From CBDVBZ01 sp965372355 (GTDB lineage: Bacteria; Krumholzibacteriota; Krumholzibacteriia; WVZY01), in contig CBDVBZ010000089.1 in assembly GCA_965372355.1 (NCBI GenBank), forward strand, positions 1 to 15,217: a stretch of 15,217 nt of DNA, in the 5' to 3' direction. Below are positions 7,464 to 14,232 of the stretch, piece after piece. Made by a program: the position numbers and the translations under genes. The stretch's first letter is position 1; each line of letters begins with the position of its first letter. The notes under the pieces were generated by a model. That model made no database searches and had not been told where the DNA came from. It saw only the letters and a program-made list of their open reading frames with translations.

Positions 7464-8363
7464 GTGCTTTCGACGACTGCCCATAAGCGATCGCTGCCGC
7501 CCGCCCTGGTATTGTTGTTGCCGTGGGCGGTTGTCTACGCAGCTTTCTATATTTTCCCCTTTGTATTCTCGTTTGTCCTCGGGTTTCTCTCGTACAACCC
7601 TCTGAATGTCGAGAACACCACCTGGGTGGGCGTGGACAATTTCGTCCGTCTCTTTAGCGATCCCCGCTTCGGGCGTGCGCTTCGCAATACGATCTTCTTT
7701 GTTCTGGGGACCGTGCCGTTGACCACGGTCGGCGCGCTCGGGATCGCGATTCTCCTCCGTGGGCGCGTGCCGGGAAGGAGCTTTTTCAAGGCGGGTTTCT
7801 TTTTGCCATCGGTTATCTCGATGGTGGTGATCTCGCTTCTCTTCAAGCTTTTCTACGCGCCAAACGGCGGTTTGAACCACGCACTCTCATGGGTCGGCCT
7901 CGGGGGTCACGGATGGCTGACCGATCCGCGGACGGCTCTGCCGGCAATCATGGTGATGGATGTCTGGGCGGCGATGGGTTACTACGCCATTATCTTCGAC
8001 GCGGCGTTCGCGGGTATTCCGAAGGAGTTATACGAGGCGGCAGAGCTCGAGGGCGCCGGTTTTCGCGCTACCCTCCGCTATGTCACCGTGCCGATGATGC
8101 GGCCGGTCATCAGCTTCGTCCTGGTGATCAACACGATTCGATCGTTCCAGATCTTCATCGAGGTCTTCCTCATGACGCAGGGGGGGCCGTTGGGGTCGAC
8201 GGATACGCTGGTCCTGTATTTGTACGAGGCGGCGTTCAGACAACTCGACTACGGCTACGCAAGCGCCATCGCGTACGCGGTTTTTGTGATTTCCGGCGTG
8301 TTTTCGATTTTTGTTATCAAACGGTTCAGACCCAAGTTCGGCGGGGCGGGTACGGCCGCATAG
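7464..8363 (+). CDS. ABC sugar importer permease, first subunit (MalF/UgpA type)
   Basis: Inner-membrane subunit of the CUT1 importer, 299 residues with about six hydrophobic helices: near 11-44, 75-98, 107-132, then in the segments ALPAIMVMDVWAAMGYY, MMRPVISFVLVIN and SAIAYAVFVISGVFSIFV. The cytoplasmic EAA loop that docks on the ATPase is clear: EAAELEGAG at 191-199, followed by RYVTVPMM. PLGSTDTLVLYLYEAAF is a conserved MalF-type segment. The start is GTG; an in-frame TGA at 7452-7454 forbids a longer protein, but no ribosome binding site is visible, so the exact start is uncertain. It is separated from the binding-protein gene by a hairpin-containing gap and from the next permease by 6 nt. 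It works with the second permease as a heterodimeric channel. Confidence 0.92.
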   Translation: MLSTTAHKRSLPPALVLLLPWAVVYAAFYIFPFVFSFVLGFLSYNPLNVENTTWVGVDNFVRLFSDPRFGRALRNTIFFVLGTVPLTTVGALGIAILLRGRVPGRSFFKAGFFLPSVISMVVISLLFKLFYAPNGGLNHALSWVGLGGHGWLTDPRTALPAIMVMDVWAAMGYYAIIFDAAFAGIPKELYEAAELEGAGFRATLRYVTVPMMRPVISFVLVINTIRSFQIFIEVFLMTQGGPLGSTDTLVLYLYEAAFRQLDYGYASAIAYAVFVISGVFSIFVIKRFRPKFGGAGTAA

Positions 8364-8369
8364 CCAATT

Positions 8370-9143
8370 ATGAAACGGATTCTGCAGATCGCAGGGCTCA
8401 TCGCCATCCTCGGCGTGATGGCGTACCCGCTGGTGTGGATGATCAGCATTTCGCTGAGAACCGGTGAGGGCGTAGGCCTCCGGTTTTACGAGGAGATATG
8501 GAAGTCGGGTCCGTTCGACCGCTATTTCATCAACAGTCTCGTGGTCGTGATCATCGTTCTCGTCGGGAACATCCTGATATGCTCGATGGCGGGGTATGCG
8601 TTTGCGCGTTACCGGATCCCCGGCGGCAAGCTGCTCTTTTTTCTCGTGATCTCGATGATCATGCTGCCCAAACAGGTGATGCTCGTCCCACTCTATATCC
8701 TGATGCAAAAGCTGCATCTCATCGATACATACGCGGCTCTGACGCTGCCCTTTACCGCCGACCCGTTCAACATCTTTCTCATACGGCAGTTTCTCATCTC
8801 GATTCCGCCGGATTGCGAGGAGGCGGCCCGGCTCGAGGGCGCCGGCGAGATGACCGTGCTGTTTCGGGTCGTGATGCCGATGCTCAAACCGGCGCTCGCG
8901 GTGGTCGCGATCCACACATGTCTTATCAACTGGAATTCATTTTTGTTTCCTTTTATACTGACCAACACGACGTCGATGCGTACGTTGCCCGTTGGTCTGG
9001 CGCTGATGTCACAAGGCGCGCACAGCACCGACTGGGGGCACTTGATGGCCGGTGCGCTGATCGCATCGTTTCCCGTGATCCTGGCGTTTCTCGTTTTTCA
9101 GCGACAGATCATCAGTGGTTTGACATCAGGAATGTCCCGGTAG
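8370..9143 (+). CDS. ABC sugar importer permease, second subunit (MalG/UgpE type)
   Basis: Partner inner-membrane subunit, 257 residues, slightly short for the family (about 270-290). The periplasmic loop after helix 1 is reduced (SLRTGEGVGLRFYEEIWKSG). Family segments are present: a YFINSLVV helix start, AGYAFARYRIPG, MIMLPKQVMLVPLY, and NIFLIRQF. The ATPase-docking EAA loop is EEAARLEGAG beginning at residue 150, followed by FRVVMPMLKPALA. The ATG lies 6 nt after the previous stop without a clear ribosome binding site, so translational coupling is likely. No gene for a MalK/MsmX-type ATPase follows; the next gene is anmK after a 158-nt structured gap. The importer presumably borrows an ATPase encoded elsewhere, as many CUT1 systems do. 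Confidence 0.92.
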   Translation: MKRILQIAGLIAILGVMAYPLVWMISISLRTGEGVGLRFYEEIWKSGPFDRYFINSLVVVIIVLVGNILICSMAGYAFARYRIPGGKLLFFLVISMIMLPKQVMLVPLYILMQKLHLIDTYAALTLPFTADPFNIFLIRQFLISIPPDCEEAARLEGAGEMTVLFRVVMPMLKPALAVVAIHTCLINWNSFLFPFILTNTTSMRTLPVGLALMSQGAHSTDWGHLMAGALIASFPVILAFLVFQRQIISGLTSGMSR

Positions 9144-9151
9144 GATAGGAG

Positions 9152-9281
9152 TTTGCGATGCCCTCTGTTCGAGTGCCCTTTCGCAGGAGCGAGCCCTCTG
9201 CGAGGACAGGCGAGGATCCACCGCCGGAGGCGGTTAGCCGAGTGAAACGGGCGACGGGCCGAGAGCAGATGGCATCGCAAG
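9152..9281. other. Structured element closed by a long terminal inverted repeat
   Basis: TTGCGATGCC (9153-9162) pairs perfectly with GGCATCGCAA (9271-9280). After one mismatch, seven more pairs follow (9164-9170 with 9263-9269), giving a 17-pair closing helix around about 92 nt. Inside are a hairpin 9181-9186/9198-9203 (TCGCAG/CTGCGA) and a hairpin 9220-9225/9229-9234 (ACCGCC/GGCGGT, GGA loop). A less paired segment, AGTGAAACGGGCGACGGG, begins at 9241. It fills almost the whole gap between the second permease and anmK. It may be a cis-acting RNA, a processing site, or a non-coding palindromic repeat of the kind scattered in some genomes. I do not recognise it as a known riboswitch. Confidence 0.6.
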
Positions 9282-9301
9282 CCCCACAACGATGACAGAC
9301 A

Positions 9302-10492
9302 ATGACAAAGACGATTCAACAGATAGTGGATAAGGACGAGTTTCTCGCCGTTGGCTTGATGTCGGGTACATCGATGGATGGCATCGATGCGGCACTCGTC
9401 AGGATGCCCAATGGTGATGATCTCTCGGGTCTCGAGCTCGTCGAGTTTCAGACGTTGCCGTATCCGGATGAGCTCCGGGACTCGCTCCGCGACGTGGCGT
9501 TTGGCGAGCAGTGCACGGCGGAAGACATCGCGGTGCTGCATACCAGCGTGGCCACTGCGTTTGCGCATGCGTTTCACGCGGTGTGTCGGGATTGCGGCTC
9601 AGACGCGGTAGATTTTATCGGATCGCACGGTCAGACCATCGCGCACGTGCCACCCGCTACGGAAGGCGCGATCCCGATCGCCGGCACGCTTCAGCTCGGT
9701 CCTCCCGGGATGATCGCCGCCTTGACGGGTGTCGTGACCGTCGGAGACTTTCGGTCGGCGGATATGGCGCTTGGTGGACAGGGTGCTCCGTTGGCGCCGT
9801 ATGTCGATTTTCTCTTGAGAAAGAGCAAGACGAGCGATCGGGTGATCCTCAATATCGGCGGTATCGCGAACCTCACGTATCTGCCGAAAAACTGCAGTCT
9901 GGGCGAGGTGATTGCATTCGATACCGGGCCGGGCAACATGATTCTCGATGAGCTTTGGCGGGTGCTGTTTCCCAAAGAGAGTGATTTCGAGAAGCTCGGG
10001 CAACATGTGGCATCGGGCAACCCGTCGCAGACGCTCGTCGATACGTTTCTCAATATGGAATACTTCGATCGCGAGCCGCCAAAATCGGCGGGGCACCGCG
10101 AGTTCGGTGGCCGGTTTGCATGGGATTTTTTGTCGAAGGCCAAATCTGAGGGACTCAAACGCGAAGACATCCTTGCCTCGGCGGTGTCGCTGACGACCCG
10201 TAGCATCCACTCGGCGATCGAACGTTTTGTAAAACCCAATGGAGACATCGACGAGGTGTTTGTCACCGGTGGCGGCTCGCGCAATGTCACGATGCTCGAG
10301 GAGCTTGCCGCGTGGCTCGAACCGACCCGGGTGGCGCGGATCGACGAACTGGGCATACCCGCCGATGCCAAAGAGGCGGTTGATTTTGCCGTTCTGGCGA
10401 GGGGGACGCTTCTGGGGTGGCACAATGTGATCAAAGGTGTTACAGGCGCATCGAGCCCGGCGGTTCTTGGAACCATTGCTCTGGGTAGGTGA
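9302..10492 (+). CDS. anmK: Anhydro-N-acetylmuramic acid kinase
   Basis: Cytoplasmic kinase that opens the 1,6-anhydro ring of anhMurNAc with water and phosphorylates it with ATP, giving MurNAc-6-P, the substrate of MurQ in the same operon. The protein has 396 residues, a little longer than the usual 370 or so. Motifs are fully conserved: GLMSGTSMDGID (18-29, nucleotide binding), GSHGQT (107-112), GDFRSADMALGGQGAPLAP (148-166), NIGGIANLTYL (184-194) and FDTGPGNMILD (206-216), plus VTGGGSRN near the end. Asp154 in SADMALGG is the probable general base by comparison with characterised AnmK. The ATG has no evident ribosome binding site; the first 14 or so residues precede the conserved core, so a slightly later start is possible. 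The next gene begins 1 nt after the stop. Confidence 0.96.
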   Translation: MTKTIQQIVDKDEFLAVGLMSGTSMDGIDAALVRMPNGDDLSGLELVEFQTLPYPDELRDSLRDVAFGEQCTAEDIAVLHTSVATAFAHAFHAVCRDCGSDAVDFIGSHGQTIAHVPPATEGAIPIAGTLQLGPPGMIAALTGVVTVGDFRSADMALGGQGAPLAPYVDFLLRKSKTSDRVILNIGGIANLTYLPKNCSLGEVIAFDTGPGNMILDELWRVLFPKESDFEKLGQHVASGNPSQTLVDTFLNMEYFDREPPKSAGHREFGGRFAWDFLSKAKSEGLKREDILASAVSLTTRSIHSAIERFVKPNGDIDEVFVTGGGSRNVTMLEELAAWLEPTRVARIDELGIPADAKEAVDFAVLARGTLLGWHNVIKGVTGASSPAVLGTIALGR

Positions 10493-10493
10493 A

Positions 10494-11750
10494 ATGAAAA
10501 GAATAATCATCGGTGTGTGTCTTGCGGTGCTCGTCAGCTCGTGCACGGCGCCGGGCGGAACAGGCCGGTTCGCCGCTTCCTCGGCAGAGGAACCCGTTAT
10601 CCGCGTACTCCTTGCCGACGGTGGCACGAGCTATCGCATCGAATCGAGTGGGGGACTGACGGTCCAGTCCGCAGACGGGCTGGAAATCGTCGGATCGTCC
10701 GGGCGCGGTGCGGGGCTTTTTAGCGTGCGAGGCGAATCGATTCAGATCGAAATGGAGCCGGACGGCTCATTGGGTGCGGTCGAGGGCGAGGCGTTGATCG
10801 TGCCGAACGCCAAGTCGGTGTTGATGGTCGACGGTATCGCGTATGCGGGCAAGATGCGCGTGGTACCGTCGGGTGGTGGCGCGATGATGCTCATCAATGT
10901 CCTTTCGATCGAACGCTATCTCGAAGGCGTTCTCCCTCACGAGATCGGCAACCCGGGACCGGAGGGATACAACGCGGTCAAGGTACAGGCGGTCGCCGCG
11001 CGTACATACGCCTTGGGCAAGATGGACTTGCACAAGGGTGATGTGTTCGATGTCCACGCATCAGTGATGGACCAGGTCTACCGAGGTCTCAAAGGAGCGA
11101 CAAAGGTCGCCTCGGGTGCGGTGCGCGACACGCGTGGCCGGGTGATGGACTACGAAGGCCACATGGTCAAAGCGTATTACAGCGCCTGCTGTGGGGGGCA
11201 CACATCCGATATCCGGCAGGTGTGGCCCAACCGCGAGCCGGCCGGCTACCTCCACGGTGTGCCGGATCGAGCCGCCGGTGATGACCATGCGTTCTGCCGT
11301 GCCTATCGACGATTCCGCTGGCGCTACAGCTTCACCGGCAGGGAGATGGGAAACATCCTCCGTATCACGCTTCCCAAACAGCTTGGCGTCAGTGAGGAAG
11401 AGGTGGGGGCCGTGAAGGATATGCGGATCGACGAGCGGAGCCACTCCGGCCGGGTGACCCGGTTGACGATCGAGACGACGCTCGAGACCTTCGTCGTCGA
11501 AGGCGATCGCATCCGTTGGATTCTCGAGACGGATCCAAAGCGCGGGCGTATCCTGCCGAGTGTGATGTTTCGCCTCGACAAGGTGATGGAACGGGACCGC
11601 ATCGCCTATGTGAGCATCTCCGGTGGCGGCAACGGTCACGGTGTCGGAATGTGTCAGCACGGCGCGATCGGGATGGCGAAAAAGGGCTACACCTACGAGA
11701 TGATCCTCAGGCACTACTACCCGGGTTGTACGATCGAGAAAGCCTACTGA
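10494..11750 (+). CDS. SpoIID/LytB-domain lipoprotein, probable peptidoglycan lytic transglycosylase
   Basis: Encodes 418 residues. The lipoprotein signal ends in VSSC (Cys17), so the enzyme should face the periplasm. The SpoIID domain covers about 110-418: IERYLEGVLPHEIG with the probable catalytic Glu150, AVKVQAVAARTYAL (161-174), YYSACCGGHTSD (228-239, the cysteine/histidine-rich loop linked to metal binding in some homologues) and HGVGMCQHGA (382-391). Characterised SpoIID cleaves peptide-free glycan strands and leaves 1,6-anhydro-MurNAc ends, exactly what AnmK later uses. I chose ATG 10494, with AGGTG just upstream, because the longer frame overlaps anmK and lacks a signal peptide. It lies 1 nt after anmK, and its TGA overlaps the nagZ ATG (TGATG). 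The window shows no sporulation genes, so a wall-turnover role is more likely. Some SpoIID/LytB proteins are only amidase enhancers, a possible alternative. Confidence 0.88.
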   Translation: MKRIIIGVCLAVLVSSCTAPGGTGRFAASSAEEPVIRVLLADGGTSYRIESSGGLTVQSADGLEIVGSSGRGAGLFSVRGESIQIEMEPDGSLGAVEGEALIVPNAKSVLMVDGIAYAGKMRVVPSGGGAMMLINVLSIERYLEGVLPHEIGNPGPEGYNAVKVQAVAARTYALGKMDLHKGDVFDVHASVMDQVYRGLKGATKVASGAVRDTRGRVMDYEGHMVKAYYSACCGGHTSDIRQVWPNREPAGYLHGVPDRAAGDDHAFCRAYRRFRWRYSFTGREMGNILRITLPKQLGVSEEEVGAVKDMRIDERSHSGRVTRLTIETTLETFVVEGDRIRWILETDPKRGRILPSVMFRLDKVMERDRIAYVSISGGGNGHGVGMCQHGAIGMAKKGYTYEMILRHYYPGCTIEKAY

Positions 11751-13525
11751 TGCCAGACACCGACGACGAAACGCTCTCGCCCGAGATCAAGTTCCAGCTC
11801 GTGCGCAAGCTCGAACGCCACAAGGTGATCGGGCTCGCCGCGACCGAGCTGGAGCCCCACGAGGCCAAATACCTCGAGTTTCACCGTCTCTCCGGTGTCA
11901 TCCTCTTCGAGCGCAATCTCGAGAGCCTGCCGCAGGTCGGCGAGTTGATCGGCAGTGTTGATGAACGATTAGGCGTGGACGGGCTCGTGCCGCTCGTCAT
12001 GGCCGATCACGAGGGTGACTTCGTGAGCGAGCTTCGCAAGTTGATCGGTGTGCCGCCATCGGCGATGGCCATTGCCGCAACCGGCGACCCCGGTCTCGCG
12101 CATGACGTCGCTTATGAGACGGGCACGGCCATGGCCAAGCTCGGTGTCAATGTCGTCCTCGCGCCCGTCGCCGATTGTTATCTCGACGCGGCCAGCCCGA
12201 TCACCGGGCTGCGTTCGTTTGGCCGCGACCCCGACAGCGTTGCCGAGTACGTTACCGAGACGATTCGTGGGTTTCACAAGGCGGGGATCCTGACATGCGT
12301 GAAACATTTCCCCGGACATGGCTCGACGCCGAGCGATTCGCACGAGACCCTTCCCGAGGTTGTCAAGACACTCGACGACTTGCGATCCAGTGAACTCGTT
12401 CCGTTCGGGGCGGCGCTCGAGAGTGGTGTCGATATGGTGATGATGGCGCACGTGGCATTTGCGATCGATGAGAAGACGGACGATGGCATACCGGCCAGCT
12501 TTGACACACGGTTGATCCGCGGGGTCTTGAGGGAAGAGATGGGTTTTGAAGGAGTGGTCATCACCGATGCGCTGGAGATGGCGGGAGCGAGGCAGCACGC
12601 CCAGGCCCGCTACGGGGGACTCGGCGGCGGGTCCGAGCGAACCGTCCTCGCCGGCTCGGACCTGATGCTTTACTCATCGCCTGTGCCCGAGAAGATGATG
12701 TTGCAGGATGACTCGCAACCGATGATCGCCGTCGAAGTGATGCAGACCATTATCGAGACGCTCAGCCGCGTGGTTGACCGCAGCCGTATCGATGCCAAGC
12801 TGGAAGAGGCGGCGAAGAGCCACGAAGGTGTCAGAAACTTCCTGAACATCGTCAACGAGTCCGAGCAAAGGATCGCAGTCTTGAGGAAGCGTGCCGGTGA
12901 GCTGCGCTCACCGCCCAAACCCAAGCCTGAAGGCAACGTGATCCAACTCGAGAATTATGCCTCGACGCCCGCGATCTACAAAACGGTCGCCGAGAAGAGT
13001 GCCGTGCTCGTGCGGGATCCGGAATCGCTTGTGCCGGTGAAGAAGGGCGACGAATGGTGGCTTTTGCCGATCGTTTACCACCCCGGGGAGTCGCTCAAGC
13101 GGCAGGATCTGCCGGCGTTTCTCGGGGCTCTGTGCCGGCGGTTTCCCGAATGGCGGAAGGCGGGTACCGTGACCCGTTTCGAGGCGGGCGCCGACGGGAA
13201 GATCGAGCCCTGGTATGGCCCGATCCAAGGACAGACGGGGACCTTTACGCGCGAGAAGGATCGACTGCCTGCGGATGTCGCCGTGATACCTGTTCTATCC
13301 TGCCGGGGCGCGCCACCCGATGCGTTTCTCAACCTGCTCTCCGATTTCGTCGAGCAGCGGCAGGTCCCGTTTGTGGTGGTGACCGGCTGGCCCGTTATCG
13401 GTTGGGTTCCGGAGACCGTGGGCTGCCTTGTCACGTTTGGTGCCTCATCACCGGTCGCCGCGGCCACGGCCGCGATCCTCGCCGGCGAGACCGAGACGAC
13501 AGCGACGCTCAAAGGCCTGATTTAG
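11750..13525 (+). CDS. nagZ: Beta-N-acetylhexosaminidase, glycoside hydrolase family 3, two-domain
   Basis: Encodes 591 residues without a signal peptide, so cytoplasmic. NagZ removes the GlcNAc from GlcNAc-anhMurNAc (peptides), supplying anhMurNAc to AnmK. The hallmark KHFPGHGSTPSDSH loop lies at 185-198, with the Asp196/His198 pair expected for acid/base catalysis in NagZ-type enzymes. The nucleophile is Asp273 in VITDALEMAG. The catalytic barrel covers about 18-345. A helical stretch and a separate alpha/beta domain (about 396-591) follow, as in the long NagZ forms of Gram-positive bacteria; E. coli NagZ has 341 residues and lacks this domain. ATG 11750 overlaps the previous stop by 1 nt; the longer upstream frame is rejected because it runs through the SpoIID gene. 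It is the last gene of the operon. No clear intrinsic terminator follows before the tRNA promoter. Confidence 0.95.
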   Translation: MPDTDDETLSPEIKFQLVRKLERHKVIGLAATELEPHEAKYLEFHRLSGVILFERNLESLPQVGELIGSVDERLGVDGLVPLVMADHEGDFVSELRKLIGVPPSAMAIAATGDPGLAHDVAYETGTAMAKLGVNVVLAPVADCYLDAASPITGLRSFGRDPDSVAEYVTETIRGFHKAGILTCVKHFPGHGSTPSDSHETLPEVVKTLDDLRSSELVPFGAALESGVDMVMMAHVAFAIDEKTDDGIPASFDTRLIRGVLREEMGFEGVVITDALEMAGARQHAQARYGGLGGGSERTVLAGSDLMLYSSPVPEKMMLQDDSQPMIAVEVMQTIIETLSRVVDRSRIDAKLEEAAKSHEGVRNFLNIVNESEQRIAVLRKRAGELRSPPKPKPEGNVIQLENYASTPAIYKTVAEKSAVLVRDPESLVPVKKGDEWWLLPIVYHPGESLKRQDLPAFLGALCRRFPEWRKAGTVTRFEAGADGKIEPWYGPIQGQTGTFTREKDRLPADVAVIPVLSCRGAPPDAFLNLLSDFVEQRQVPFVVVTGWPVIGWVPETVGCLVTFGASSPVAAATAAILAGETETTATLKGLI

Positions 13526-13559
13526 AGGCCTCCGGGCCGCGCCCTGCCCCAAATGGCGT

Positions 13560-13588
13560 TTGACATCGGGCCTTTTCGATGCTACCTT
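13560..13588 (+). promoter_or_regulatory. Sigma70-type promoter of the tRNA-Asp gene
   Basis: A perfect -35 TTGACA (13560-13565) is followed after 17 nt by TACCTT (13583-13588). The -10 is preceded by TGC (13580-13582), giving an extended -10. Transcription would start near 13595, about 30 nt before the mature tRNA end at 13627. Confidence 0.75.
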
Positions 13589-13626
13589 CTCTCTCTCCGG
13601 TAATCTGACAACAATAGAGAATCAGC

Positions 13627-13704
13627 GGGGTCGTAGTTCAGTTTGGTTAGAACGCCTGCCTGTCACGCAGGAGGTCGCGAGTTCGAGTCTCGTCGGCCCC
13701 GCCA
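13627..13704 (+). tRNA. tRNA-Asp (anticodon GTC)
   Basis: A full cloverleaf of 78 nt including an encoded CCA end. The acceptor stem GGGGTCG pairs with CGGCCCC. The D arm is GTTC...GAAC. The anticodon stem CCTGC/GCAGG closes the loop CTGTCAC, with anticodon GTC. The T arm is GCGAG TTCGAGT CTCGT, and the discriminator base is G, as expected for Asp. It has its own promoter upstream and terminator downstream. No integrase or duplicated tRNA 3' end was seen nearby, so there is no sign that it serves as an attachment site. Confidence 0.98.
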
Positions 13705-13718
13705 TAGACTTAGACCAT

Positions 13719-13752
13719 CGCCCTGCAGCGAGTTATGCTGCAGGGCGTTTTT
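13719..13752 (+). terminator. Intrinsic terminator of tRNA-Asp
   Basis: An 11-bp perfect stem (13719-13729 with 13737-13747) with a 7-nt loop is followed directly by five T residues (13748-13752). It lies 14 nt after the tRNA. The minus-strand lipoprotein gene ends at 13780, so the hairpin also sits between convergent transcripts, but only the plus side has the T run. Confidence 0.93.
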
Positions 13753-13779
13753 GTTCATCGAAGTAGCGAAGAAGCGACC

Positions 13780-14193
13780 TCATCCTTTTTGGACGCGGAA
13801 GTTTACCGTCCCACTGAACGTCGCGTACGTGATTTTAACAGTCCAGGCTCCCGCCGTACCCGTTTGAGTGACAAGCGAACCGCTATCCGTAAGTACGTCT
13901 GAGTACACTTCGGTTCCATCTGCATCTAGCACGACAAGGGTGCCGACTCCAGTCGACACAACGGAAGAGTGATCCACGGCGGCTGTTGTGCCGGAGTTTT
14001 GCCATGTGTAGGAAGCCGTCCCCGAGTAACCGTCAATGCTCTGCACCTGATATTCGAAACTGTCCGTTATGTTAATGATTTCCGGCTGGATACCGGGGGG
14101 TGGGGGTGGCGTCGACGAGTCACTGCAACCTGTTAACCAGGCCATGGAAATCAGAAAAGCTACTGCAATTGTGTGTTCGAGTAATGAGCGCAT
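13780..14193 (-). CDS. Small lipoprotein with a beta-sandwich domain, unknown function
   Basis: Encodes 137 residues on the minus strand. The signal peptide ends in the lipobox LTGC (Cys23), followed by a Ser/Pro-rich linker (CSDSSTPPPPPG) and one beta-rich domain. That domain ends in GTAGAWTVKITYATFSGTVNF, a pattern reminiscent of pre-peptidase C-terminal or jelly-roll modules in which a Trp-containing strand precedes the last strands. The chosen start is ATG at 14193, with AGGAG 10 nt upstream; the longer frame to 14226 has no ribosome binding site and spoils the signal peptide. It lies 39 nt downstream of the other lipoprotein gene and is probably cotranscribed with it. No catalytic residues are evident. 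A cell-surface or binding role is possible but unsupported. Confidence 0.75.
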   Translation of the reverse strand: MRSLLEHTIAVAFLISMAWLTGCSDSSTPPPPPGIQPEIINITDSFEYQVQSIDGYSGTASYTWQNSGTTAAVDHSSVVSTGVGTLVVLDADGTEVYSDVLTDSGSLVTQTGTAGAWTVKITYATFSGTVNFRVQKG

Positions 14194-14232
14194 GGATTCC
14201 GTTCTCCTGTCTAGAGGGTGCACCATCGTGAG

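Noticed and set aside
9152..9281. Known riboswitch (cobalamin, TPP, glycine, c-di-GMP or SAM type) before anmK
   Set aside because: I compared the sequence with the conserved cores I remember and found no match, so the element is reported without a class.
13513..13531. AGGCCT...AGGCCT inverted repeat at the end of nagZ as an operon terminator
   Set aside because: The stem is only 6 bp, it overlaps the stop codon and there is no T run after it. A Rho-independent terminator is not supported.
13627..13704. tRNA-Asp as the attachment site of a mobile island
   Set aside because: No integrase gene, no direct repeat of the tRNA 3' end and no change in coding style were seen on either side within the window.
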